Source of the DNA: Armatimonadota bacterium
Lineage (GTDB): Bacteria; Armatimonadota; UBA5829; DTJY01
Assembly (NCBI GenBank): GCA_017993055.1
Contig: JAGONM010000011.1
Span: 1 to 61,443, forward strand
DNA: 61,443 nt
Reading direction: 5' to 3'
The position numbers and the translations under genes were made by a program. The notes under the pieces were generated by a model that saw only the letters and a program-made list of their open reading frames with translations, searched no databases and was not told where the DNA came from. Below are positions 26,285-35,088 of the stretch, in pieces; position 1 is the stretch's first letter; every line of letters starts with the position of its first letter.

Positions 26285-27984
26285 ATCCACTCCTCGCTCT
26301 TCGGGAAGTCGGCGTAGCTCTTGATGTCACTCAGCATCGGGTCGTCCGGCCTGATGCCCGCCGTCTGCAGGATCGAGTAGTCCTGCAGCGATTCCGACCA
26401 AACCTCCCACCTGATCGAATCGAGAGGCTTGCCGTCGGGGCCGGGGTAGACCACGAACGGGTCGCCGGGAGGGATGCCCGGATACCACTCGTTCGTCGCG
26501 GTCTGAAACGGGTCTATCAGCTTCTCCTGCTCCATCGCATGCCAGTAGTTGTACCCCCAGTGCAGGAATCCCTTCGCGCCCAGCCGGTAGAAGAGCCAGC
26601 CGGACATGCGGACCTTCGGCAGCGGGGTGTCGAGCAGCCGCTGGAGGTAGGCCCCCCTCGGCTCGCAGCAGAAGTAGACCCAATGCGGAATCTTCTCGTC
26701 AATGTAAGGCTGGGCGGCCGAGATGATCGGGATCGGGATGTCCGTCAGGCCCTCCCGCCCGTATTCGATGCTGCTGAGCGCGTCCATGACCTTGCCCTTC
26801 ATCCACGGCGCGTGCTCCCGTAGAAAGGCCCTGGCCTTCCTGTAGTTCGCGATGTGCTGGCCTTCCCCGGGCTCGTCCGACACGTGGAAGAACGACTTGT
26901 CGAGCACGCCTTCCGATTCCAGGAAGGCGTGGAACGCCGGCAGGAACTGCCTCATGAATCCGTGGAACAGCGGCCCGTGGCCGTCGGTGTCGGGCGGCCA
27001 GAGCATCACCGCCTTGCCGTCCACCCGCTTGTAGACCCGCACCGGGTTCTCCGCGCCCCAGTAGATCCAGAAGTGCGGCCACTCGAAGTATTCCGCCCCG
27101 CATTCCCTCGCCAGCTTCAGGAACTTGCTCACGTCGCTGAAGTCGAACTCGTACTTCCCCGGCTCCGGCTCGGTGACCTTCAGGAGCTGCGCCGGACGCT
27201 CGAAGGTCTCCCTGCGCATGAAGAACATCGGCACGAAGATCACGTTGGTCCCGTGCTCGACCATGTTCCGCAGGTAGTTTCGTGTGATCTCCCAGGTCTT
27301 CGGGTCTTCGTAGGTGCCGGTCTTGTACCAGTCCCACAGGCACTCCGACCTCCACCAGTGGATCACGGGGAAGTCCCTTCGCGGTTTCACTACGAACTCA
27401 CTCACCGCCAGGTCGGCGGTCAAATCGGCTTTCTGCGAGCCGTCGTGGAAACTCCAGTGCACTTGCAGGGTTCGCGGGCCGGGCTTCGCATCTGCCGGGA
27501 CCTTGACCGTGATCCAGAACGAGCAGTTCTCGTAAGGCTGAACCGTGCCGGAGTTCTCCGGGAACAGCGGGTCCGGAACGAAGCCCGGGATCAAGTCGCC
27601 GCCCTCCAGTTCCGAAGCGGGGGTGTTGCTCGTGACGTGGGCCATCGGCACGTATCCGACCCGCCGCACCTGCACCCGGAGGTCGTCCGCGCCGGTCACG
27701 GTGCATGTCGCCTTCAACTCCCAGGGGCGTTCGTTCCTGAGACACGCTTGGAACGACACCTGACCGTTTCGAGGTGCAGCGATGCTCAACGGCTCGGAAG
27801 ATCCCGGGTCGGACTTCGGGTAGACTCGGCTCAGCGAACTCTGGAGCCAGAACATGACCTGCAGGCCCGGCTGTCCGTCGGGCTCGACGATTAGTGGCCT
27901 GCGGCTCTCCGAACCGAAAATCGGGATTGCCGTGATCAGGGCCGCCGCGACGGCCAGTGGGAGCAGGGTGGAGAGAGAGTTCAT
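26251..27984 (-). CDS. secreted DUF4091/GH123-like protein
   Basis: 577-residue exported protein of the DUF4091 family, related to glycoside hydrolase family 123 (N-acetylgalactosaminidase-like TIM barrel). A signal peptide (MNSLSTLLPLAVAAALITA) leads into an N-terminal beta-sandwich (to about residue 190) and then the barrel with EYFEWPHFWIYWG. The acidic strand end KSFFHVSDEPGEGQ is where GH123 enzymes hold their catalytic acid. GRLLAK ends the protein. ATG 27984 follows AGGAGG by eleven bases. Substrate is unknown; it probably trims amino sugars or related glycans outside the cell. Confidence 0.8.
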   Translation of the reverse strand: MNSLSTLLPLAVAAALITAIPIFGSESRRPLIVEPDGQPGLQVMFWLQSSLSRVYPKSDPGSSEPLSIAAPRNGQVSFQACLRNERPWELKATCTVTGADDLRVQVRRVGYVPMAHVTSNTPASELEGGDLIPGFVPDPLFPENSGTVQPYENCSFWITVKVPADAKPGPRTLQVHWSFHDGSQKADLTADLAVSEFVVKPRRDFPVIHWWRSECLWDWYKTGTYEDPKTWEITRNYLRNMVEHGTNVIFVPMFFMRRETFERPAQLLKVTEPEPGKYEFDFSDVSKFLKLARECGAEYFEWPHFWIYWGAENPVRVYKRVDGKAVMLWPPDTDGHGPLFHGFMRQFLPAFHAFLESEGVLDKSFFHVSDEPGEGQHIANYRKARAFLREHAPWMKGKVMDALSSIEYGREGLTDIPIPIISAAQPYIDEKIPHWVYFCCEPRGAYLQRLLDTPLPKVRMSGWLFYRLGAKGFLHWGYNYWHAMEQEKLIDPFQTATNEWYPGIPPGDPFVVYPGPDGKPLDSIRWEVWSESLQDYSILQTAGIRPDDPMLSDIKSYADFPKSEEWIQGAIGRLLAK

Positions 27985-28017
27985 GCGCGTATGTGCCTCC
28001 TGAGATGCTCTGTTCGC

Positions 28018-28046
28018 ATTATACACGCCGCGCGCGGTTATTTCGA
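28018..28046 (-). promoter_or_regulatory. possible promoter of the DUF4091 gene
   Basis: On the minus strand TATAAT is perfect (28023-28018); the -35 at 17 bases is TCGAAA, four of six matches. Confidence 0.4.
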
Positions 28047-28088
28047 GCGGGTCCGGTCACGCTGTCAGGGCGAGGCGACGAACCGGAC

Positions 28089-29147
28089 CTATTCGTCGTC
28101 GTAGCCGAGCAGTTTGTTTAGGACTTCGTTTCGCCCGGAGACACTGAACTTGCCGATGATGTTCGTCACATGGTCCTTGACCGTAGAGCCCGAGATGAAA
28201 ACCCGCTGGCCGATCTCCTTGTTGGAAAGGCCCTGGATCAGCAAGGTGCAGATCTCGACCTCGCGGGCCGAGAGCCCGGCGTCCTGCATGCGGTGGCGGA
28301 GAACTCGTCGGAAGTACTGGTGCGAGTCGAGCACCGCGGCGTAGCGGACGGTGGTGCCGAGAAGTCTCAGCCTGTGGACCGACAAGCGCCCGTGATCGTC
28401 CCCCATTTCGATGTGGCACCAGTTGCTGCCGCTCTCTATGAGCTGCCTGGCGGTCTGTTCGAGGGAACGTACCAGTTCTTCGTCATTCAGCGAGTTCTCG
28501 CTGATGAATCTCCTGAGCTCCGAGTTGCGGTCTATCATCTCGCCCGAAGGGCCGCACGTGAAGCCGGGGCGCATGACCTGGCGGAACACCTCGGCCGCCG
28601 TCGTGAGGTCGAGCCGAGACGCTCGCTGCCGGGAAGCCTGCATGTAGTGATGCCGCACCTGCCTGAGCAGGAAAGCGTCGCCTGTCGAGAACTCCTCGCC
28701 TCCTTGTGCTTTCGCCAGCGACACGTGCGTAACTTCATGGGGCGACACGTCGCACGTAACGTTGATGACGTCGCCGATTCCGCTGGCGGTCATGCGCCGA
28801 CGGAGTTCGGACTGCTCCCACTCGTCGGCCGCGACTGCATCGGTGATCCGCCAGACCGAAAGCTTGAGAGCTGCGGCGCGCTCTCCCAGCGACAGAATCT
28901 CGGATGCGTCTTCGTCGTGCGACCCGAGGGCGCTCCCGTCCGACAGAGCGGTGAACCACTCAGGAGGCTCTCCGGGGGTCAAGCGGAGCACCTCCGCGCT
29001 CTTGAACGGCACCGCTCGTCCCAGGAGATTGAGTACGATTCGCCAGCTGTCCATGCTGAAGTTCTCCGAGTGTATTTCGGAGATCAGGTCGGACATCGCG
29101 TTGGCATGGCTGCTGGAAAACCGGGCCCCTTCGTCTCTGTTCGACAT
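28089..29147 (-). CDS. LuxR-family transcriptional regulator
   Basis: 352-residue DNA-binding regulator. The last 65 residues are a LuxR/GerE helix-turn-helix: LSAREVEICTLLIQGLSNKE, then IGQRVFISGSTVKDHVTNII. The N-terminal 280 residues form an unassigned sensor-like region without a receiver-domain Asp pattern, so it is not an obvious response regulator. The ATG at 29147 has no Shine-Dalgarno but lies six bases downstream of a -10 box, so the mRNA appears leaderless. Target genes are unknown; divergently placed msrBA is one candidate. Confidence 0.85.
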   Translation of the reverse strand: MSNRDEGARFSSSHANAMSDLISEIHSENFSMDSWRIVLNLLGRAVPFKSAEVLRLTPGEPPEWFTALSDGSALGSHDEDASEILSLGERAAALKLSVWRITDAVAADEWEQSELRRRMTASGIGDVINVTCDVSPHEVTHVSLAKAQGGEEFSTGDAFLLRQVRHHYMQASRQRASRLDLTTAAEVFRQVMRPGFTCGPSGEMIDRNSELRRFISENSLNDEELVRSLEQTARQLIESGSNWCHIEMGDDHGRLSVHRLRLLGTTVRYAAVLDSHQYFRRVLRHRMQDAGLSAREVEICTLLIQGLSNKEIGQRVFISGSTVKDHVTNIIGKFSVSGRNEVLNKLLGYDDE

Positions 29148-29153
29148 GATACA

Positions 29154-29182
29154 AATATATAGTAGAACAGCTTTCTTGTCAA
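29154..29182 (-). promoter_or_regulatory. leaderless promoter of the LuxR-type gene
   Basis: Minus-strand TTGACA (29182-29177), 17-base spacer, TATATT (29159-29154). Transcription would begin at about 29147, the first base of the start codon. Confidence 0.75.
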
Positions 29183-29248
29183 GTGAAATTTTGCGGCATA
29201 TCCGACCTTAGTCGGGGATGCGCCGGAGAAATCCCGTCTGAAGTACTA

Positions 29249-29277
29249 TTGACCGGTCACGGCTCCTAACGTAAAAT
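29249..29277 (+). promoter_or_regulatory. promoter upstream of msrBA
   Basis: TTGACC (29249-29254), 17-base spacer, TAAAAT (29272-29277). It predicts a 5-prime leader of about 225 bases before the msrBA start at 29510. Confidence 0.6.
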
Positions 29278-29340
29278 ACAATCGTACTATGTCACAAAGG
29301 GATCGTTTGGGTGCGATCCAGACCTGGCGTGGTGATTGCG

Positions 29341-29378
29341 GAAGACGGCCCGAGAAACTGCCCTCTCGGGCCGTCTTC
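29341..29378 (+). terminator. perfect 15-bp hairpin in the msrBA leader (attenuator or terminator-like)
   Basis: GAAGACGGCCCGAGA (29341-29355) and TCTCGGGCCGTCTTC (29364-29378) with an eight-base loop. There is no run of T after it, so intrinsic termination is doubtful. It lies between the promoter at 29249 and the msrBA start, so it would be inside the leader. Confidence 0.55.
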
Positions 29379-29509
29379 ACGTCTGCCCTCTTCATACTAC
29401 CTGCGAGGGTGTGCTCGCCGTGTTTCAGCGCCGCCGCACTACCCGGGAACGCGTGAGCCCCCTTTCGCGTCCCTAGTAGTGTACGCAAGCCGAATATGAG
29501 GAGCACGCC

Positions 29510-30523
29510 ATGTACAAGTTATTGATAGCCGTCCCGCTGATCGCCCTCGCTGGGGCGATCGCTTTTCGCGGCGAGAAGACCCGCGATCCCGGCGGCGGCG
29601 ACGAAGTCATCAGCATCTACAACGCCGCGCTCGATCAGGATGAGTTCGTGCGGAAGGTCCGCAGGACAGAGTCCGAGTGGATGAAGCTGCTCACTCCGGA
29701 GCAGTACCGCGTCACTCGCATGAAAGGCACCGAACCGCCGGGTACGTGCCCCGCCGGCGAGGTGAAGGAAGGAATGTACCAGTGTGTCGGATGCGGCACG
29801 GACCTCTTCAAGTATGACAGGAAGTTCGAGTCCGGCACAGGCTGGCCGAGTTTCTGGGCGCCCGTCTCGGAACTCAATGTCAGGTACGAGTCGGACACTG
29901 CCCACGGCATGGTCCGCACCGAGGTCATGTGCGCTCGGTGCGACGCCCACCTCGGTCACGTCTTCGATGACGGACCGGAGCCGACGGGCAAGCGTTTCTG
30001 CATCAACGGCGTCGCGCTCAGGCTCGCCCCGCTTCCCGAGGGGAGACTCCAGAAGGCCGCGTTCGCCACCGGCTGCTTCTGGGGCACGGAATCAGCCTTC
30101 AGGAAGCTGCTCGACAAGGGCGTCGTCTCCACAAGGGTGGGCTACACCGGCGGGACCGTCAAGGCCCCGAGCTACGAGTTGGTCTGCACAGGGCAGACGG
30201 GCCACATGGAGGCCGTCGAGGTCGTTTTCGACCCGGCGAAAGTCTCGTACGAGAAACTGCTCGGCATCTTCTGGAAGTCCCACAACCCGTACCGGTCTGA
30301 CGGCCAGGGGCCGGACATCGGCTCTCAGTACCGCGCGGCGGTCTTCTATCACTCGCCCGAGCAGAAGAAGCTTGCCGAGGAGTCGAGGGCAGCCCTCCAG
30401 AAGAAGTCGGGCCGGCCGGTCGCCACGATGATCGTCGAGGCGAAAGAGTTCTACCCCGCCGAGGAGTACCATCAGCAGTATTTCGAGAAGACGGGGGCGG
30501 CCCACTCCTGCCCGGTCTACTGA
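29510..30523 (+). CDS. secreted methionine sulfoxide reductase MsrB-MsrA fusion
   Basis: 337-residue bifunctional enzyme that repairs both epimers of methionine sulfoxide, probably in the envelope given its N-terminal hydrophobic segment (MYKLLIAVPLIALAGAIAF). MsrB comes first: zinc cysteines C92/C95 (CVGC) and C141/C144 (CARC), catalytic C164 in KRFCINGVAL. MsrA follows: GCFWGTE with catalytic C189, and a C-terminal AHSCPVY whose Cys may be resolving. The B-then-A order is the reverse of the pneumococcal-type MsrAB. ATG 29510 has GAGGAGC upstream. Confidence 0.95.
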   Translation: MYKLLIAVPLIALAGAIAFRGEKTRDPGGGDEVISIYNAALDQDEFVRKVRRTESEWMKLLTPEQYRVTRMKGTEPPGTCPAGEVKEGMYQCVGCGTDLFKYDRKFESGTGWPSFWAPVSELNVRYESDTAHGMVRTEVMCARCDAHLGHVFDDGPEPTGKRFCINGVALRLAPLPEGRLQKAAFATGCFWGTESAFRKLLDKGVVSTRVGYTGGTVKAPSYELVCTGQTGHMEAVEVVFDPAKVSYEKLLGIFWKSHNPYRSDGQGPDIGSQYRAAVFYHSPEQKKLAEESRAALQKKSGRPVATMIVEAKEFYPAEEYHQQYFEKTGAAHSCPVY

Positions 30524-30536
30524 CGCGTTCCTTTCT

Positions 30537-30566
30537 TTGACATCCGGCCTCCTGGCTTGCTAGAAT
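30537..30566 (+). promoter_or_regulatory. promoter of the Eis-like acetyltransferase gene
   Basis: TTGACA (30537-30542), 18-base spacer, TAGAAT (30561-30566), 28 bases before ATG 30595. Confidence 0.75.
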
Positions 30567-30594
30567 CTTGCTGGTGAGCGAGGAGGCTTCTCTT

Positions 30595-31824
30595 ATGAAC
30601 TTCAGGATATATGATCCGTCGAAAGACCTCGAGGCCGTTCAGCGCATCTGGCGCGAGATCGGCTGGCTGCAGGACGGTCAGGAGGAGGCTGTAGGCATCT
30701 TCCTCTCGGCTGCGAATACGACGGTCGCGGATGTCGGGGGAGAACCCGAGTGCCTCGTCGCGACTGTTCCCGGAACGATCCGCTATCTCGACGAAGATCT
30801 GCCTTTTGGCATCGTGGGCTCCGTCACCACCAGCCGCGTCGCACGCAAGCAGAGGCTCGCAAGCCGGCTGACGGCACATGCGGTTGCCGACCTTGCCGCG
30901 GGTGGAGCCTTGGTCGCCGGACTGGGGATGTTCGAGCAGGGATACTACAACAAACTCGGATTCGGCAACGGTTCCTACGAGAACTGGATCTCGTTCGATC
31001 CCGCCGATCTGCTCGTAGACGCGGTCCCGCGCGTGCCGCGGAGGTTAGGCAGTGCGGACTGGGAGGCGGTCCATGCCTGCAGGTTGTCTCGGCGGCGCGG
31101 CCACGGCTCGTGTAACTCCATGTTGCCTCAGCGGACCCAGGCGGAGATGATGGGCGGCAAGAACGATTTCGGCCTCGGCTACTTCGACGGTCCGAACGGT
31201 GAGTTGACCCATTTCTTCTGGGTCGGCCCGGAGAACGTGTCGCACGGACCGTACAACATCCGAGCCATCTGCTGGCAGCAGGGAGACCAGTTCCTCGAGC
31301 TGCTCGCGCTCATCAAGAGCCTCGGCGATCAGGTGCACCTTGTCAGTATGCAGGAACCTGCGGGCATACAGCTTCAGGACCTTCTGCGTCAGCCGCTCAA
31401 GCGCAGACATGTGAGCGGCCAGTCGAAGTTCGAGAGTTCCAGCCGCTCCGATGCCTACTGGCAGGTCCGCATCCTCGACCTCGTCGGGTGCATGCAGCGA
31501 ACGCATCTCCCCTGCGGGGACATCCGGTTCAACCTTCGCCTTGAAGACCCGATCGAAAGCCTGCTCGATGCCGACGCTCCGTGGCACGGAACCGGGGGCG
31601 AGTACGTCGTCGCTCTCGGTTCGAAATCCATAGCGTATCCCGGCTCCGACGGTTCGCTGCCGGCACTGACCGCGTCGGTCGGGGCGTTCACACGAATGTG
31701 GTTCGGAGTTTGTCCCGCGTCCGGTCTTGCGATCACCGACGGGCTCTCGGGCCCGCCGCAGCTCCTTCGAGACCTGGATCGTGGCCTTCTTCTGCCCCGG
31801 CCGCACCTGGGCTGGGATATCTGA
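30595..31824 (+). CDS. Eis-like GNAT N-acetyltransferase
   Basis: 409-residue cytoplasmic protein with the three-part layout of Eis-type acetyltransferases. An N-terminal GNAT domain includes GIVGSVTTSRVARKQRLASR (acetyl-CoA site) and GMFEQGYYNKLGFGNGSYEN. A second GNAT-like domain spans about residues 150-280, and a C-terminal SCP2-like domain about 290-405. Substrate is unknown; relatives acetylate amines of small molecules or proteins. ATG 30595 has GAGGAGG eight bases upstream and its own promoter. Confidence 0.8.
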   Translation: MNFRIYDPSKDLEAVQRIWREIGWLQDGQEEAVGIFLSAANTTVADVGGEPECLVATVPGTIRYLDEDLPFGIVGSVTTSRVARKQRLASRLTAHAVADLAAGGALVAGLGMFEQGYYNKLGFGNGSYENWISFDPADLLVDAVPRVPRRLGSADWEAVHACRLSRRRGHGSCNSMLPQRTQAEMMGGKNDFGLGYFDGPNGELTHFFWVGPENVSHGPYNIRAICWQQGDQFLELLALIKSLGDQVHLVSMQEPAGIQLQDLLRQPLKRRHVSGQSKFESSSRSDAYWQVRILDLVGCMQRTHLPCGDIRFNLRLEDPIESLLDADAPWHGTGGEYVVALGSKSIAYPGSDGSLPALTASVGAFTRMWFGVCPASGLAITDGLSGPPQLLRDLDRGLLLPRPHLGWDI

Positions 31825-31964
31825 TGGCGTCGCAGGAGGAACTTCCGGGATCGCCGTAGAAACCGGTCTCATAAGCTATGACATAGCGGGAGCGCCCCTG
31901 GGCAGTCGGCGGCCCATGTCGCCGAAGAGCGCTCGACCGCGAACGAACTTGGTGGTGTTTCTTC

Positions 31965-32993
31965 ATGAGCAAGCGGAGCACGCCGATCGGGTTCATCCCC
32001 GGCGAAGTGGATTCCGGCGCCCACTGCATGTTTCTCTATCCCAGGAGAGATCATGTATTCTTCGAACGCCTTGCCGGGTATTTCCAGGCGGGCCTCGACG
32101 CCGGCGAGAAATGCCTCTGCATCTCATCCGTCGCCCCCGAAACGATGGTCGAGCGGCTGCGGGGTGCGGGCGTGGATACCGAGTACGCCGTCAGGACCGA
32201 CCAGCTCTCGATCTATCACGTGAGTGAGGTCTACCTCCGCCGGCATTCCTTTGAGTTCGGTCAGGTGATGGAATTCTGGGGTGAGGCGGTCGAGGCGTCT
32301 AAATCGCGCTGGAACGGCATGCGGGTCTACGGCGACATGGAGGATGCCATGCCGGGGCGCACGCTCCGGATGAAACTGCTGGAGTACGAGTCGCGAATCA
32401 ACCTGCACTCCGACCGCGTGAAGATGGCCCTGTGCGGTTACAGCGCGGATGCGGCCCCTCGGTCCTTCGTTCTCCAGATGAAGAGCGTGCATCCCTTCCA
32501 CGCGAATGTCCGCAGCCTCCAGACGAATCACCGCTACATCGAGCCGGAACGTTTCCTCAGGAGCCTGTACAGGTTCCAGCGGGTCTGCAGAGTCTACCCT
32601 GCTTCCGCCGACGGCTCCCGTGAATGCCGCAAGCATCTCGAGGAGATCGCCTCGCGCACTCCCATGACCATGGGCGAGATGGACGATCTCAAACTGGCCG
32701 TCGGAGAGGCATTCGTCAACGCCCTGGAGCACGGCTCTTCCGGGCAGTTTCAGGGCCGGCCGCACATCCACGTCTCATTCTTTCCGCGTCCTGACGGCCT
32801 CACGGTCGAGGTGCGGGATCACGGGCCGGGCTTCACCCCGCCGGAGCCCGACGTCCCGTCTCTTCCTCACGAGCCTCGAAGCAACGGCTTCCATCTCATG
32901 CGCAGCCTCGTCAGCGCCGTGGATGTGGAGCGCCGCAGGGACGAGACCGTGGTCTCTCTGCACATGGACTACGCATTCCCCTTCGCTGCCTGA
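31965..32993 (+). CDS. MEDS-domain sensor fused to a HATPase (RsbW-like) domain
   Basis: 342-residue cytoplasmic regulator. Residues 1-190 match the MEDS (DcmR-like sensory) pattern: GAHCMFLYPRRDHVFFERLA, FQAGLDAGEKCLCISS and MRVYGDMEDAMPG. Residues 220-340 form an anti-sigma/serine-kinase type HATPase_c domain with the N box DLKLAVGEAFVNALEHG, the G1 box VEVRDHGPGFTPP and GFHLMRSLVSAVDV. Such proteins usually control a sigma factor through partner switching. No sigma factor or STAS partner is beside it. Confidence 0.8.
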   Translation: MSKRSTPIGFIPGEVDSGAHCMFLYPRRDHVFFERLAGYFQAGLDAGEKCLCISSVAPETMVERLRGAGVDTEYAVRTDQLSIYHVSEVYLRRHSFEFGQVMEFWGEAVEASKSRWNGMRVYGDMEDAMPGRTLRMKLLEYESRINLHSDRVKMALCGYSADAAPRSFVLQMKSVHPFHANVRSLQTNHRYIEPERFLRSLYRFQRVCRVYPASADGSRECRKHLEEIASRTPMTMGEMDDLKLAVGEAFVNALEHGSSGQFQGRPHIHVSFFPRPDGLTVEVRDHGPGFTPPEPDVPSLPHEPRSNGFHLMRSLVSAVDVERRRDETVVSLHMDYAFPFAA

Positions 32994-33119
32994 TCCGGCG
33001 ACGCCAATCCCGGTAATAGGCACAGGTAACCCCTTATTCTGTGGTCTCCGATAATGCCGAATGAAGGCGCGCCGTGAGCGAGAATCGGCCGCCGAGCAGG
33101 CATCCGAGGAGGTCCAATC

Positions 33120-33299
33120 ATGTCTGAATGTCATTTCTGGTGGAGAGCCGGCGACGTGCAGTGGTGTGATATGGTCGGCGAGATGTGCAAGTGCTCTGGT
33201 TGGGACGAGCGCTGCGACATGAAGCGCAGGCAGAGCCGCGACGCCAAGGTCAGGCTGCTGGCGAAAGCCCGTGCCGGTCGTAACGAAGACGACGACTGA
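33120..33299 (+). CDS. small cysteine-rich protein (59 aa)
   Basis: A complete 59-residue reading frame from ATG 33120 to TGA 33299 with a strong GAGGAGG ending six bases upstream. The N-terminal half carries five cysteines (positions 4, 16, 23, 25 and 32; MCKCSGWDERCDMKRR holds three) and four tryptophans. The C-terminal half is basic, then ends in EDDD. The cysteine spacing suggests metal binding or redox sensing; no family was recognised. It sits between the MEDS-HATPase gene and a convergent GNAT gene, whose stop is six bases away. Confidence 0.7.
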   Translation: MSECHFWWRAGDVQWCDMVGEMCKCSGWDERCDMKRRQSRDAKVRLLAKARAGRNEDDD

Positions 33300-33305
33300 C
33301 CGCCC

Positions 33306-33974
33306 CTAAGCCGAGCTCAGGCGCTGGTCTAGACGTTCGAGCCCCAGGGAGCAGCCTTCCAGAGAGTCCTCGACTCCCTGGGCCAGCCGCAGAAACTCGG
33401 ACACGACCCTCGCGAGGGTGGGGGAGTCGCACGTCTGCCCCGCCATCGGGTGGAACATCAACTGCAGGGCGACCGGCCCGTGCGGCGGAATCGGCGGTTG
33501 ATGGTAGTCGTACCCGGCGATCATTCGCGCGCCCAGCCGTTCGTAGAACCGTATGCGCCTGTGCGGGTCGCCGTAGATCGGGTGCGCTTCCGTGGTGAGG
33601 CGCTCAACCTCGAAGATGACTCCCGACAGGTCTACGCCGAGCGCCTCCGCGTCGCGCCTGAGCCATTCGACGGACGCATCGTAGAGCCTCCCGCCGAGCC
33701 CGAGCCCCCGGGTATCCGGGTCAACGCAGAGAAACCAAAGGTAGCCGAGCGACGCCGTCGGGAACAGCACGAAGACGCTGAGCCCCAGCACCTTCTCCCC
33801 GTCAAGGGCCGCAATCATATGCGTGCGACGCTCCTCGCCCGGTGATGACAGCTCTCCCACGATCTGTTCGAACGGCCGCAGCTCCTCCTTAGGGAACGAG
33901 ATCTCGTAGAGCGACCGGATGCTCTCCATGATCTCCTCGGGCGCCGCAACGATCTTCTGAATCTCTATCGGCAA
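33306..33974 (-). CDS. GNAT-family N-acetyltransferase
   Basis: 222-residue acetyltransferase with a single GNAT fold: [20 protein letters not shown], then [18 protein letters not shown] (acetyl-CoA pyrophosphate loop), and [20 protein letters not shown] toward the C terminus. The start is TTG 33974, six bases after GAGGAGG. Substrate unknown. It is convergent with the small Cys-rich gene and diverges from the nucleotide-sugar gene at 34142. Confidence 0.85.
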   Translation of the reverse strand: MPIEIQKIVAAPEEIMESIRSLYEISFPKEELRPFEQIVGELSSPGEERRTHMIAALDGEKVLGLSVFVLFPTASLGYLWFLCVDPDTRGLGLGGRLYDASVEWLRRDAEALGVDLSGVIFEVERLTTEAHPIYGDPHRRIRFYERLGARMIAGYDYHQPPIPPHGPVALQLMFHPMAGQTCDSPTLARVVSEFLRLAQGVEDSLEGCSLGLERLDQRLSSA

Positions 33975-34067
33975 CCTGTCCTCCTCGAATCTCCATCCGT
34001 GATAAGCACCGGCTTACTTGTTATCTCTCCTGCACGTCCGATTCCTCCTGCCGCTTCACATTCGCGA

Positions 34068-34097
34068 TTGACACCCGCGCTTCTTGCCCGGTACAAT
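34068..34097 (+). promoter_or_regulatory. promoter of UDP-glucuronate decarboxylase-DUF362 operon
   Basis: TTGACA (34068-34073), 18-base spacer, TACAAT (34092-34097), 44 bases before ATG 34142. Confidence 0.75.
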
Positions 34098-34141
34098 GCA
34101 ATCCATTGAAGCTGTCCGTAAGGGATGTGTCGGAGGATGAG

Positions 34142-35080
34142 ATGGAACGAGCGCTGGTAACCGGCGGAGCGGGGTTTCTCGGTTCGCATCTCTGCGACCT
34201 GCTTCTGGAGCGCGGCTTCGCCGTCACCGCGATGGACAACCTCATCACCGGTGACACCCGGAACATCGTCCAGCATCTCGGCAGCGCGTCCTTCTCGTTC
34301 GTCAAGTACGATGTCACCGAATACCTGTACTTGAAGGATCGCGTGGACTACGTCTTCCACTTCGCGTCGCCCGCGAGCCCGATTGACTATCTGCAGTACC
34401 CGATCCAGACGCTGAAAGTCGGCTCGCTCGGCACGCACAAGACCCTCGGCTTGGCACATGCACATGGAGCGAAGTATATCCTCGCGTCCACATCCGAGGT
34501 CTACGGCGACCCGCTGGTCCATCCTCAGACCGAGGACTACTGGGGCAACGTGAACCCCGTCGGTCCGAGAGGGGTCTACGACGAGGCCAAGCGCTTCGCC
34601 GAAGCCATGACGATGGCCTATCACAATGCCCACGGCGTGGACACCAGGATAGTGCGTATCTTCAACACATACGGCCCGCGAATGAGGCGGGACGACGGCC
34701 GTCTGGTGCCGACCCTCATCGGTCAGGCGCTCAAGGGAGAACCGCTCACGGTCTACGGCGACGGCAGCCAGACGCGCAGCTTCTGCTATGTGTCCGATCT
34801 TATCGAGGGCATCTACCGCCTCGCGCTGTCGGACGAGCACCTGCCGGTCAATATCGGCAATCCTCACGAGATGACGGTTCTGCAGTTCGCCGAGACCGTC
34901 ATCAGGCTTACCGGCTCGAAGAGCGAGATCGTGTTTCGACCGATGCCGACCGACGATCCGAAGCAGCGCCGCCCTGACATCGCGAAGGCCAGGGAACTGC
35001 TCGGCTGGGAGCCGAAAGTGGACCTCGAAGAGGGCCTCCGCACCACCGTAGACTGGTGCAAGACCCGGATTCAGGAGTAA
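34142..35080 (+). CDS. UDP-glucuronate decarboxylase-type NAD-dependent epimerase/dehydratase
   Basis: 312-residue extended short-chain dehydrogenase, best matched to UDP-xylose synthase (UXS): it would convert UDP-glucuronate to UDP-xylose for glycan synthesis. Visible are the NAD loop [16 protein letters not shown], the UXS-typical [20 protein letters not shown], the catalytic STSEVYGDP and [11 protein letters not shown] (YxxxK), and [20 protein letters not shown] 34142 follows GGAGG. A closely related dTDP- or UDP-sugar epimerase is the alternative. The next gene follows after eight bases. Confidence 0.88.
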   Translation: MERALVTGGAGFLGSHLCDLLLERGFAVTAMDNLITGDTRNIVQHLGSASFSFVKYDVTEYLYLKDRVDYVFHFASPASPIDYLQYPIQTLKVGSLGTHKTLGLAHAHGAKYILASTSEVYGDPLVHPQTEDYWGNVNPVGPRGVYDEAKRFAEAMTMAYHNAHGVDTRIVRIFNTYGPRMRRDDGRLVPTLIGQALKGEPLTVYGDGSQTRSFCYVSDLIEGIYRLALSDEHLPVNIGNPHEMTVLQFAETVIRLTGSKSEIVFRPMPTDDPKQRRPDIAKARELLGWEPKVDLEEGLRTTVDWCKTRIQE

Positions 35081-35088
35081 GCAGCAAA

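Larger units (their letters stand above)
29148..29509. other. divergent intergenic region with promoter pair and strong hairpin
   Basis: This 362-base gap separates the luxR-type gene from msrBA. It holds the luxR promoter at 29154-29182, a plus-strand promoter at 29249-29277 and a perfect 15-bp hairpin at 29341-29378. The remaining sequence has no reading frame with a ribosome-binding site. Confidence 0.6.
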
